Positions 16,597-26,275 of a stretch of DNA of 43,792 nucleotides are shown one piece after another. Numbering within the stretch: the first letter of the stretch is position 1; every line of letters starts with the position of its first letter. The notes below the pieces were generated by a model. That model was not told the DNA's origin, searched no databases, and was given only the letters and a program-made list of their open reading frames with translations. The translations under genes were made by a program, and so were the position numbers. The stretch covers positions 1-43,792 of the forward strand of contig CALGQU010000021.1 in the NCBI GenBank assembly GCA_937959125.1. The letters are read 5' to 3'. Source of the stretch: an uncultured Croceitalea sp. GTDB lineage: Bacteria > Bacteroidota > Bacteroidia > Flavobacteriales > Flavobacteriaceae.

Positions 16597-18828
16597 ATGA
16601 AATTCAACTTACTCTTTTTTGTTAGGCTCTTATTACGGCACGCCGGACTGCTTGTTATCATGCCCATCATCTTGGCATCTTTGGTTTTCTTTCTTACACG
16701 GAACGAACCCAAGGTGTATAATTCCAAAGCAAGGGTATATACGGGTATCGCTTCCGGTTCCAGCATAGAATTGGAAAATACCAAAGTAGACTTTAGGGCC
16801 GCCAATACGGCCTATGATAATTTATTGAACCTCATTAAAGCTAGAACCAATATTGAAATGGTAGGCTTACAGCTTTTTGCACAGCATATGGCGTTGGATA
16901 GTGCAAATCCCAAAATCATTTCCCAGGCCAAAATGGAAAGCCTTCAAGAGTCGGTGCCGGAAGTAATAAAACAGGTAGTGGTAAAGGGCGACGTAGAGAA
17001 GACCTTGGAAAACTTTAAGGCACTCAAGAATTCCAATCACTCCAATTTTATTTACAAACTCATCAATCTAGATCATCCAGATTACAGTATCGAGAAAATT
17101 ACCGGAAAAATAGGACTTAGAAGAATATCGAACAGTGACTTTGTAGATATTGAATACGAGTCCGATGATGCCGCCATCTGCCAAAATACCTTGGTCATCC
17201 TTTGTGAGGTATTCGTAAAACTCAATGCCGATATAAAAGTGAACCAATCGGATGCCGTGGTGAAGTATTTTCAAAACCAACTGGACAATTCCACAAACGA
17301 CTTAAAAATTGCAGAGGACGATCTACTCAATTTTAACCGTACCCATAATGTTATCAATTATTACGAGCAGACCAAGCATATAGCAGCGGAAAAAGAAGAA
17401 TTTGAAATTAAATATTTTGAAGTCTACAGAAAGTTCCACGCTGCAAGGGCCATTATCCTCAATTTGGAAACCAAACTGGAGACCCATGAGAAAAAACGGA
17501 TTGCCAGTGAAAGCATTATGGATCTTAGGAAGAAATTGTCCGCACTTAATTTTGAGATTTCCATGGAAACCTTGGGTATTGAAAATGATTCCATAAAAGT
17601 ATTGGAAAGCACTAAAAAAGTAGCTGATAGAATCGTGCAAGTAGAAGAAGTGGAGCGCGAGTTGGCCCAGGAAGTAGAACAATTGTATCAAACCGATTTT
17701 GATAGTAAGAGCATAGCATCTACGAGTATTTTATCAGATTGGTTACGCTATACCACCGACTATGAAGGCTATGGTGCCCAGCTTAAGGTCATGGAGCAAA
17801 AACGAAAGGAGTTTGATGCCCTGTACCAGCGCTTTTCGCCCTTAGGGGCTACTATGAAACGCTTGGAGCGAAAGATTGATATTGCGGAACGGGAATACCT
17901 TAGTCTATTGCACAGTTTGGGTCTGGCAAAATTGCGTCAACAGAACGTAGAATTAAAATCCAATATTAAATTGACAGAGGTTCCTTTTTATCCTATTAGC
18001 CCTAAACCCAGTAAACGAATGATGCTAGTAGCCGTTGCTGGAATTGTTGGGTTTCTATTGGTGGCCATAACCGTTTTGGTGCTGGAATTTTTGGATGGCA
18101 ATATTAAAACGGCAGCAAGGGCCGAAGATAAGATCGGGTTAAAGGTATCCTCCATTTTTCCGGTGATCAATTTAAAGGATAAAAAAATAGATTATGAATT
18201 CATCCAAAACAAAGCGGTTACCGCAATTTCCAGGAATGTCTTGCTCAATCAGTTTAAAAAAACCGAGGGCAATCAACCCGTAGTGAATATGCTGTTTTCA
18301 ACTCAGGATGATGAGGGAAAAACGTTTATTTGTCAAAACCTTATTGCCAAACTCTGCGAATTGGGGTACAAGACCTTACACATTACCTATGATGAGTTTG
18401 ACTTGGGTATTGACAGTGCACAATACCATAAAATCAACTATGAAGTTAGCGATCAATTGTATAAGATAGGCCGTATTGAAGAGTTTGACGGGAATGCCAA
18501 TATCTATAGTTCCCAAGAGTTTGATTTTGTGATTTTGGAAATCCCAAGCATTATACGAAACCCTTTTCCGGTGAAATTGGCAGCTACCATGGACTACACC
18601 TTTTTGGTAACGCGGGCAAATCGCGCTTGGGGAGAGGCAGATGAGAACGCGTTGACACTCTTTAACCAAGCCACAACAGGTCCAGAACCGACCATCATAC
18701 TAAATGGGGTCAAAGTTTTGGAAATGGAAACCGTTCTAGGGGAACTGCCCAAGAAAAGATCCTTGATACGTAGAGCTGTAAAGCAGATCGTTCAATTTAG
18801 GTTCTTCAATAAAAAATCGATAGCCTAA
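16597..18828 (+). CDS. Wzz/chain-length determinant protein with degenerate BY-kinase-like C-terminus
   Basis: N- and C-flanking TMs, long coiled coil, proline-rich FYPISPKPSKRMMLVAVAGIVGFLLVA; C-term MLFSTQDDEGKTFICQNLIAKLCELGYKTLHITYDEFDLG...FDFVILEIPSI. Confidence 0.82.
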   Translation: MKFNLLFFVRLLLRHAGLLVIMPIILASLVFFLTRNEPKVYNSKARVYTGIASGSSIELENTKVDFRAANTAYDNLLNLIKARTNIEMVGLQLFAQHMALDSANPKIISQAKMESLQESVPEVIKQVVVKGDVEKTLENFKALKNSNHSNFIYKLINLDHPDYSIEKITGKIGLRRISNSDFVDIEYESDDAAICQNTLVILCEVFVKLNADIKVNQSDAVVKYFQNQLDNSTNDLKIAEDDLLNFNRTHNVINYYEQTKHIAAEKEEFEIKYFEVYRKFHAARAIILNLETKLETHEKKRIASESIMDLRKKLSALNFEISMETLGIENDSIKVLESTKKVADRIVQVEEVERELAQEVEQLYQTDFDSKSIASTSILSDWLRYTTDYEGYGAQLKVMEQKRKEFDALYQRFSPLGATMKRLERKIDIAEREYLSLLHSLGLAKLRQQNVELKSNIKLTEVPFYPISPKPSKRMMLVAVAGIVGFLLVAITVLVLEFLDGNIKTAARAEDKIGLKVSSIFPVINLKDKKIDYEFIQNKAVTAISRNVLLNQFKKTEGNQPVVNMLFSTQDDEGKTFICQNLIAKLCELGYKTLHITYDEFDLGIDSAQYHKINYEVSDQLYKIGRIEEFDGNANIYSSQEFDFVILEIPSIIRNPFPVKLAATMDYTFLVTRANRAWGEADENALTLFNQATTGPEPTIILNGVKVLEMETVLGELPKKRSLIRRAVKQIVQFRFFNKKSIA

Positions 18829-20174
18829 TGTGGAGTAAACTTAAAAAACTGGGAAAGGAAAAAAACTTGGCTTCATTGCTCTCCAATGTAAGTGTGGCCG
18901 CCTCTGGACTATTAAGTTTTATGCTGTTGACAAGGCAATTGCCCAAAGAGGCCTTTGGGGACTGGGTATTGTTCATCACCTTGGCCACCTTTATAGATCT
19001 CTTACGTTTTGGCCTTACCCGGACCGCCGCCGTACGGGCATTATCCGGGGCAGATGATTTAGTGCAGCAAACCGTATTGGGAGCTACTTTTAAGATAAAC
19101 ACCATTTTGGTGTTGGTCATTGCCACCTTGTGTTGGTCGTTATTGGGTTTGAAAACCTTATTAAAGGTAGAAATCACTTATGGGTACCATCTTTTTTTAG
19201 TCTGGTATCCACTATTGGCATTGGGAAACTTAAGTTGGAACAATGCCATGGCACTCTTTCAAGCACAGCAGAATTTTAATAGAATGATGGCGGTACGGCT
19301 TGCCAATGTTGGTCTTTTTCTGGTGTTTTTGGTTGCCAACCATTGGATATTCCGTTTGGGGCTTGTGCCTATTATTATGGTTAATATTTTGGTCAACCTA
19401 GTTTCGGGCTTGTGGTGTACAATTAAGCAGTGGGACGGCCTTACCTATGTAAGGCATACCCATAGAAAGATGGAGAAGGAATTGATCAATTTTGGCAAAT
19501 ACTCCATGGGCACCTTAATAAGTTCCAGCCTATTAAAAAGTGCGGATACGTTTATCATTGGATTAAGCCCCTTTCTGGGATCCGCAGGTATCGCCATGTA
19601 TGCCATTCCCTTAAAATTGACCGATTTATTGGGGATACCCCTGCATAGTTTTTCCATGACGGCCTACCCCAGAATGTCCAAAAAATGCGTGGAAGGTGAT
19701 AAGTTGGGTGCCAGAACCTTGTTCTATACCTACTCTGGAACGGTGACCCTATTGTTTTTACCTATAGCCTTGATCAGCTTTGTTTTTGCGGAAGAGCTTA
19801 TCCTTATTCTGGGCGGTGAAGCGTATAAAGAGGCACTACCATTACTCACCTTGATCTTTAAAGTGTTTACGCTTTACGTAATGTTGTTGCCCATTGACCG
19901 TTTTACCGGGGTATTGTTGGACAGTTTAAACCGGCCCAAGTATAATCTTTATAAAGTCCTGGTGATGACCACTGCCAATATTCTGGTGGATATCATAGCG
20001 GTTTTCGTTTTTAAGAGCCTTGTGGCCGTAGCGGTGGGTACGGTACTCTTTACGCTCATTGGTATCTTTTTGGGTTTCTTTTATGTGCGAAAAGAACTGA
20101 AGATCCACATAAGACAATTGTTTGTAGAGAGCTTTTCCTTTTTTAAAAATATTAAAACGCAGCTACCCCAATGA
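18828..20174 (+). CDS. Oligosaccharide flippase (Wzx-like)
   Basis: Multi-TM; SNVSVAASGLLSFMLLTRQLPKEAFGDWVLFITLATFIDLLRFGL. Confidence 0.88.
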   Translation: MWSKLKKLGKEKNLASLLSNVSVAASGLLSFMLLTRQLPKEAFGDWVLFITLATFIDLLRFGLTRTAAVRALSGADDLVQQTVLGATFKINTILVLVIATLCWSLLGLKTLLKVEITYGYHLFLVWYPLLALGNLSWNNAMALFQAQQNFNRMMAVRLANVGLFLVFLVANHWIFRLGLVPIIMVNILVNLVSGLWCTIKQWDGLTYVRHTHRKMEKELINFGKYSMGTLISSSLLKSADTFIIGLSPFLGSAGIAMYAIPLKLTDLLGIPLHSFSMTAYPRMSKKCVEGDKLGARTLFYTYSGTVTLLFLPIALISFVFAEELILILGGEAYKEALPLLTLIFKVFTLYVMLLPIDRFTGVLLDSLNRPKYNLYKVLVMTTANILVDIIAVFVFKSLVAVAVGTVLFTLIGIFLGFFYVRKELKIHIRQLFVESFSFFKNIKTQLPQ

Positions 20175-21664
20175 ATCCTTTTTTAAGAACATATGGGGCA
20201 GATCTTATGAAAAAACCGGTACCGGTTTTATTATTGCTCTCCGTGGTTTTGCTCACCGCCCACTTAACCGCTACCAAAGGTTTGGTTGCCGGTATTGCCA
20301 TCGTTGTTTTACCGCTGGTGGCCATTTACGTAGGGGCTCTTTTTGTCAATCCAAGGATTGGCATTGTCACCGTACTTATTTTTAATTTTTTTGTTTTGGG
20401 CATTGGCCGCTACATTCCCATGACCTGGGGCCTATTGATGGATGGCCTTATGGTATTGATGTACCTATCACTTTTTTTTAAGGCTTTTAAAATAAAAGTG
20501 CCTTGGAACAGGGCCGGTTCACAGCTTACCTTATTGGTATCCATTTGGTTTGGTTATGCCGTATTGCAAATCGTAAATCCAGAAGCGGTAAGTGTTGCTG
20601 CATGGTTTTATGCCATGCGGGGTTTGGCCTTATACCAATGGTTGTTCGTCCCCCTTTTGTTTATTTTATTCAATAAGCGGGCAGACATGCAACTTTTCTT
20701 TTTGATTTGGGGGGCACTCTCTTTGTTGGCCACCATGAAGGGAATGCAACAGCTTATTTTTGGTGTGGATAAGTGGGAGCAAGCATGGCTGGATGCAGGT
20801 GGGGACGTGACCCACATTCTCTTTGGAAAACTTAGGATTTTCTCTTTCTATTCAGATGCTGGTCAGTTTGGGGCCTCACAAGGGCATACCGGTGTCGTTT
20901 TTGGTGTATTGACCCTTTTTGCAAAGAACAGAAAGTTTCAAATATTTTGTGCCGTAGTTGCAATGGCCGGGTTATTGGGAATGATGATTTCCGGTACCCG
21001 AGGTGCCATTGCCGTTCCAGCAATGGGCGGCGTGATGTTTATTTTGGTGCGCAAGCATATTCCCAGTATCGTGTTGGGGGTCGTGGCCGGAATAGGCGTC
21101 TTTGTCTTTTTTAAGTACACGACCATTGGAAACGACAATGACCAAATACGGCGAATGCGTACTGCTTTTGATCCTAACGATGCCTCCTTGGAAATGCGCA
21201 GGATCAATCAAAGAAGGCTGAGCGAGTATTTGAAAACAAGACCGTTGGGAGGCGGTATTGGATCCACGGGAAATTGGGGCAAACGCTTTTCCCCAAATAC
21301 GTTTTTGGCCAATACCGCAACGGATAGTTGGTTTGTAGCGGTGTGGGCAGACACTGGTATAGTAGGGCTGTACCTGCATCTCTTCATCCTCTTTTTTATC
21401 CTGGTTACAGGGTCGTATAATGTGATGTATAAAATACGTGACGATTGGCTAAAAGGGCAAATAACAGCCTTGGTCTGTGGAATGGCCGGGATCATGCTGG
21501 CCTCTTACGGTAATGGCGTATTTGGGCAGTTTCCAACCTGCTTGCTCATGTATACGACCATGGTCTTTATTTTTTGGTCGCCCAAATGGGATAAAGAAAT
21601 ACAAGCAGTCAAGGAAGAATCCAATGAAAATATGGAGCGAGTTTCAGGGGCGGTAAGCGCCTAA
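20171..21664 (+). CDS. O-antigen polymerase/ligase-like membrane protein (Wzy-like)
   Basis: About 10 TMs; GMMISGTRGAIAVPAMGG and large periplasmic loop RRLSEYLKTRPLGGGIGSTGNWGKRFSPNTFLANTATDSWFVAVWADTGI. Confidence 0.85.
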   Translation: MNPFLRTYGADLMKKPVPVLLLLSVVLLTAHLTATKGLVAGIAIVVLPLVAIYVGALFVNPRIGIVTVLIFNFFVLGIGRYIPMTWGLLMDGLMVLMYLSLFFKAFKIKVPWNRAGSQLTLLVSIWFGYAVLQIVNPEAVSVAAWFYAMRGLALYQWLFVPLLFILFNKRADMQLFFLIWGALSLLATMKGMQQLIFGVDKWEQAWLDAGGDVTHILFGKLRIFSFYSDAGQFGASQGHTGVVFGVLTLFAKNRKFQIFCAVVAMAGLLGMMISGTRGAIAVPAMGGVMFILVRKHIPSIVLGVVAGIGVFVFFKYTTIGNDNDQIRRMRTAFDPNDASLEMRRINQRRLSEYLKTRPLGGGIGSTGNWGKRFSPNTFLANTATDSWFVAVWADTGIVGLYLHLFILFFILVTGSYNVMYKIRDDWLKGQITALVCGMAGIMLASYGNGVFGQFPTCLLMYTTMVFIFWSPKWDKEIQAVKEESNENMERVSGAVSA

Positions 21665-21776
21665 AATTTCCTTTGGCGTATGCCATTTTATGCTTCTCCA
21701 AGTAACGGAAAAGAACAAGGAATCGAAAATTAATTTTGCCGCCAGCAATGTGGGCTGCAAAGAAAAACGCGATACA

Positions 21777-22685
21777 ATGACAAAAGACAATGCACAACCG
21801 CTGGTATCCATTATTACCATAAACTACAATGAAGCTGCCGTAACCCTGGATATGTTGGCATCATTGGAACAGTTGACGTATTCCAATTATGAGGTCATTG
21901 TGGTAGATAATGCCTCGCCCAACGAAAAACCTGATATCATCAAAGAACGATATCCAACGGTACAATTGATCAAGAGTGCCACCAATCTTGGATTTGCAGG
22001 AGGAAACAATCTTGGCGTAAAAGTAGCCCAGGGAGAATTCTTATTGTTCGTTAATAACGATACCATAGTCCCTGCGGATTTTCTGGAACCCTTGGTCAAA
22101 ACCCTGCAAGAGGATACCGCTATTGGTATGGTGAGCCCTAAGATCAAATTCCATTGGAATCCTACCTTGATCCAATATGCGGGCTACAGCCCTATGAACC
22201 ATTGGACCATTAGGAACAATAGTATTGGCTACCACCAAAAGGATGATGGTAAATATGATACCCCAGGGGAAACGGCCTCCATCCACGGTGCTGCCATGAT
22301 GGTCCCTAAAAAAGTCGTGGATGAGGTAGGGATGATGGCGGAGCTCTACTTTCTGTACTATGAAGAGCATGATTGGGCAGAAATGATCAAAAGGGCCGGA
22401 TATAAAATTTATTACCAACCAAAGTCATATATCCTGCACAAAGAGTCTTTGGCTACTGGAAAATTCAGTCCTCTAAAAACGTATTACATCGCCAGAAATA
22501 GAATTGTTTTTGCAAGAAGGAATTTTAAGAAGACCCAACTGATAGTCAGCATGATATTTCAAGTGGCGGTATCCATTCCTAAAAACACCCTTCTCTTTTT
22601 GTTTAAAAGAGAATTTAAACACCTAAAGGCCCTTTGGTCAGCTATGCTATGGAACCTTAGCAATTATGAATTAAAAAATATGTAA
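21777..22685 (+). CDS. Glycosyltransferase family 2
   Basis: PLVSIITINYNEAAVTLDMLASL...YEVIVVDNASPNE...NLGFAGGNNLGVKVAQGEFLLFVNNDTIVP; likely ATG 21777. Confidence 0.92.
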   Translation: MTKDNAQPLVSIITINYNEAAVTLDMLASLEQLTYSNYEVIVVDNASPNEKPDIIKERYPTVQLIKSATNLGFAGGNNLGVKVAQGEFLLFVNNDTIVPADFLEPLVKTLQEDTAIGMVSPKIKFHWNPTLIQYAGYSPMNHWTIRNNSIGYHQKDDGKYDTPGETASIHGAAMMVPKKVVDEVGMMAELYFLYYEEHDWAEMIKRAGYKIYYQPKSYILHKESLATGKFSPLKTYYIARNRIVFARRNFKKTQLIVSMIFQVAVSIPKNTLLFLFKREFKHLKALWSAMLWNLSNYELKNM

Positions 22686-22703
22686 CCCTTAAAATCTCAA
22701 ATT

Positions 22704-24653
22704 ATGAATACCTACAAAACTTTATTGAACTATTTAGTGGCAATACTTGTAGTAAGCTGCGTTAATGAAAATGATTTAGACGACCCCACGAGCGGTGGTC
22801 CCCCCACAGATGATGGTCCTTTGGCAGGACTGAACGTATCAGCGGATTTTGATTATGCTACCAATAAAAGCGTAAACCTAACCTTGGATGCACCAAGTTT
22901 CTTGTCCAATGCCGTTTTTGAAGTTTATACCAAAAAATCTGAACAAGATAGCGTTCTGGTAGGTAAGGCCAAATTTGATGGGCTTGGTCATTTTGAGCAT
23001 ACCTATACGATAAGCGACCAAGCGGACAGTTTGCTTTTGTATACCAATTATATAGGTCTTATTGATAATATAAGACTTCCTATAGAAGATGGAGCGGTTT
23101 CCTTTGACTATCGTCCGTTTTATAGCAGGGAAGAAACATCCAATAGAAGATTTGAAACCCCGGAAAGAGCATTTTTTACAGCCTCAAATGCTGTGGACAA
23201 CTATACATTTATAGATTCTTTTGATTTTTTGGGTGTTCCTGATAATCTGGCATTTTCAGATGTAATTGAACAAAATTTGTTGGATGATATCAATGCGTCG
23301 CTACCTGAGAACGTTTCTGGCGGAATTCCAATATCGCATCCAGAGTATCTGGCAGGTAGGGAAACCAGTTTGGTGGTGACCAAAGAAGCTGATGTATGGG
23401 TGACCTTTGTTTCAGAAGGAGCGGGCTATCGCAATGTTCTTGGGTATTATTCTTATCCTTTGGGCCAAGAACCATCATCAGTAGACGAAATAACAACGCA
23501 CAATGTAATTTTTCCAAACGTCTCGTTCTTGTTTTCCGGCGGTGGATTGATCCCTGGTGATCGCGTTTACTTGGGCAGATTTCCCGAAAATACTGTAATC
23601 TCTTGGTTTATCGCCGCTAACGGATGGATAGGCAATGGCGTAAACGATGGTAGGGGCGTTTATTATTCAAATCCGGATTTTAATCCAGAATCAACAGAAG
23701 CCTTACGTAACCATATGGTATTATTACATGATGAGGCTAGGGAACTTACCTTGTTAGGTTTTGAAGATTTAAATAGGGATGGCGGTTCTGATGACGACTT
23801 TAACGATGCCGTTTTTTATGCAAGGGCTAATCCTGTAGATGCAATACAAGTAGGCAATTTGGCTTCTATCGATGTTTCCAATGATGAAGATGGTGATGGT
23901 GTCAATGATGAGTTGGACGATTTTCCCTTTGACCCAAACCAGGCCTTCAACAATTTTGTGCCATCGGAAAACTCCAACGGTAAAATGGTATTTGAAGATT
24001 TATGGCCCAGTCAAGGCGATTATGATTTTAATGATCTATCAATGGCATATTCCTTTAATCTAATTGCAAACGCCAATAGTTTGGTCACCAAGATAGAAGC
24101 TTCTTTTATGGTCGATAATATTGGTGCTGCTCTGCAAAATGGCTACGCTTTTACACTTCCTATTGCTACAACCAAAATTTCAAGTGTTGAAGGGCAAGTT
24201 TTAAATGCAGATTATATACAGACCAATAGCAATGGTACGGAAACCGGAACTGTAGCCAATGAATCCGTAATTTTTGTAGTTGGTGATGTAACCAATATGC
24301 TTAATGTACCCATTACTATGACCATTAATTTTTCTGAACCTATAGATCCTATGGATTTGGGGGAAGTACCTTTTAATTCTTTCCTTATCGTAAATGGAGA
24401 TCGGGCCAGGGAAATTCATTTGCCGGATTTGCCACCCACTAGTAAGGCCGATTATTTGGGTACCGGAGCGGATTTTAGTGATGCAACAATAGGCCGCTAC
24501 TATAAAACGGAAAACAACCTTCCTTGGGCAATGAACATCTTTGAAGGTTTTAACCCTCCGCCGGAAGCTATCCCAATTACATTGCAATATCCTCGATTTG
24601 TGAACTGGGCAAACTCTGGAGGAACGCAAGACTTGGATTGGTACCAACAATAG
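22704..24653 (+). CDS. LruC domain / DUF4114-containing lipoprotein
   Basis: Lipoprotein-like signal (LVAILVVSC); DRVYLGRFPENTVISWFIAANGW...GFEDLNRDGGSDDDFNDAVFYA (DUF4114); DEDGDGVNDELDDFPFDPN...FEDLWPSQGDYDFNDLSMAYSF (LruC). Confidence 0.85.
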   Translation: MNTYKTLLNYLVAILVVSCVNENDLDDPTSGGPPTDDGPLAGLNVSADFDYATNKSVNLTLDAPSFLSNAVFEVYTKKSEQDSVLVGKAKFDGLGHFEHTYTISDQADSLLLYTNYIGLIDNIRLPIEDGAVSFDYRPFYSREETSNRRFETPERAFFTASNAVDNYTFIDSFDFLGVPDNLAFSDVIEQNLLDDINASLPENVSGGIPISHPEYLAGRETSLVVTKEADVWVTFVSEGAGYRNVLGYYSYPLGQEPSSVDEITTHNVIFPNVSFLFSGGGLIPGDRVYLGRFPENTVISWFIAANGWIGNGVNDGRGVYYSNPDFNPESTEALRNHMVLLHDEARELTLLGFEDLNRDGGSDDDFNDAVFYARANPVDAIQVGNLASIDVSNDEDGDGVNDELDDFPFDPNQAFNNFVPSENSNGKMVFEDLWPSQGDYDFNDLSMAYSFNLIANANSLVTKIEASFMVDNIGAALQNGYAFTLPIATTKISSVEGQVLNADYIQTNSNGTETGTVANESVIFVVGDVTNMLNVPITMTINFSEPIDPMDLGEVPFNSFLIVNGDRAREIHLPDLPPTSKADYLGTGADFSDATIGRYYKTENNLPWAMNIFEGFNPPPEAIPITLQYPRFVNWANSGGTQDLDWYQQ

Positions 24654-24692
24654 GGAATATGCTGGTGGTTTGTGGATAACAACGTAAATCCA

Positions 24693-24742
24693 GCATTTCA
24701 CAACAATATTTTTCATATTTAATTTTGTAAGATAATATTTAC
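24693..24742 (+). promoter_or_regulatory. Shared two-part upstream motif, copy C (before ugd), with TAATTTTG promoter-like element
   Basis: GCATTTCACAACAAT (24693-24707), TAATTTTG (24720-24727), GTAA-N8-TTAC (24727-24742). Confidence 0.7.
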
Positions 24743-24768
24743 AAAACATTAAGAAAAAACATAAAAAA

Positions 24769-26115
24769 ATGAATATTGCAGTAATTGGAACAGGGTATGT
24801 TGGTTTGGTTACCGGTACCTGTTTTGCAGAAACAGGAATCAATGTTACTTGTGTTGACATAGATAAGAAAAAAGTTGAAATGCTCCGCAATGGGAAAGTC
24901 CCTATTTATGAACCGGGTCTGGATGCCCTGCTGGAACGTAATATTGATAAAGGACGTATTTCTTTTACCACAAGCCTACAAAAGGCCATCCAAGGCTGCG
25001 ATGCAGTTTTTATTGCCGTAGGCACCCCACCGGATGAAGACGGAAGTGCGGATTTAAAATATGTTTTAGGGGTTGCAGGTGAGATTGGGCAGCATATGGA
25101 AGATTACAAGGTAATCATCACCAAGAGTACCGTGCCCGTAGGGACCTCCTATAAAGTAAAGAGTGCCGTAGAGAAAGAATTGGTAAAACGTGGCGTTCGT
25201 ATCCCGTTTGATGTGGCTTCAAATCCAGAGTTTTTAAAGGAAGGTAGTGCCGTTGATGATTTTTTAAAGCCGGATCGTATTGTGGTCGGTATTGAAAGCA
25301 AGCGCGCGGAAAAAGTAATGAAACGCCTTTACAAGCCTTTTTTAATGAACGGCCATCCTTTGTTGTTCATGGATATATTTTCCTCGGAAATGACCAAATA
25401 TGCGGCCAATTCCATGCTGGCGACCAAAATTAGTTTTATGAATGATATTGCCAACCTATGTGAACTGGTAGGGGCAAATGTTGATTTGGTACGCAAGGGT
25501 ATAGGTTCTGATACTAGGATAGGAAACAAGTTCATTTATCCGGGCACCGGATATGGTGGTAGTTGCTTCCCTAAAGATGTACAGGCCTTGGTTCGTACCG
25601 CAGATGAATATGGACACTCCCTGGAAGTATTGAAAGCCGTAGAAGCGGTAAACTACAGACAGAAAACCACTTTGGTAGAAAAAATAAAGAAACACTTTGG
25701 GGAAAACCTCAAAGGAAAGCAGTTTGGGCTTTGGGGCCTGGCGTTCAAACCCAAAACAGACGATATGCGAGAGGCACCCTCTTTGGTCATCATAAAAGAA
25801 TTAAAAGCCTTGGGCGCCAGCATACGGGCCTATGATCCAGTAGCCATGGAAGAAGCAGAACGCATTTTGGGCAAGTCCATTGACTATGCCAAGGATGAAT
25901 ATGATGCGTGTATTGATGCCGATGCTTTGATCGTGGTTACGGAATGGTCAGAGTTTAGAATGCCCAACTTTAGGATTTTGGAAAAACTCATGAACGAACG
26001 TAGCATTTTTGACGGTAGGAACATCTATGATCGGGAAGAAATGGAAGACAACGGATTTAATTACTACAGTATTGGCAGGGAGCCAATTACCATTAAGGTT
26101 GCTGTGGAAGCGTGA
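24769..26115 (+). CDS. ugd: UDP-glucose 6-dehydrogenase
   Basis: MNIAVIGTGYVGLVTGTCFAETG...VGTPPDEDGSADL...SNPEFLKEGSAVDDFLKPDRIVVG...GTGYGGSCFPKDV. Confidence 0.96.
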   Translation: MNIAVIGTGYVGLVTGTCFAETGINVTCVDIDKKKVEMLRNGKVPIYEPGLDALLERNIDKGRISFTTSLQKAIQGCDAVFIAVGTPPDEDGSADLKYVLGVAGEIGQHMEDYKVIITKSTVPVGTSYKVKSAVEKELVKRGVRIPFDVASNPEFLKEGSAVDDFLKPDRIVVGIESKRAEKVMKRLYKPFLMNGHPLLFMDIFSSEMTKYAANSMLATKISFMNDIANLCELVGANVDLVRKGIGSDTRIGNKFIYPGTGYGGSCFPKDVQALVRTADEYGHSLEVLKAVEAVNYRQKTTLVEKIKKHFGENLKGKQFGLWGLAFKPKTDDMREAPSLVIIKELKALGASIRAYDPVAMEEAERILGKSIDYAKDEYDACIDADALIVVTEWSEFRMPNFRILEKLMNERSIFDGRNIYDREEMEDNGFNYYSIGREPITIKVAVEA

Positions 26116-26132
26116 TTTTTTGTATTCGCGTA

Positions 26133-26235
26133 AACTACCTTGGGGGAGGTCCCAAAAGGTAGTTGCGAGCAACAAGATTAGAATGTAAAGGCAAAGCCGT
26201 CTGCCGGACAGGTAGACCTTGGGGTAGTATACCCC
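26133..26235. repeat. Three consecutive inverted repeats (potential hairpins) between ugd and the next glycosyltransferase
   Basis: AACTACCTT(26133)/AAGGTAGTT(26156-26164); GTCTGCC-GGACA-GGTAGAC (26199-26217); GGGGTA-GTA-TACCCC (26221-26235). Confidence 0.85.
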
Positions 26236-26275
26236 TTTGGCAGGGCCAATAAAATGTAAATAAAACAAGACCCTT

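Noticed and set aside
24201-24890. 229-aa minus-strand ORF
   Set aside because: Antisense to the LruC lipoprotein end and ugd start, both well supported; composition looks like a shadow ORF and it crosses the shared promoter.
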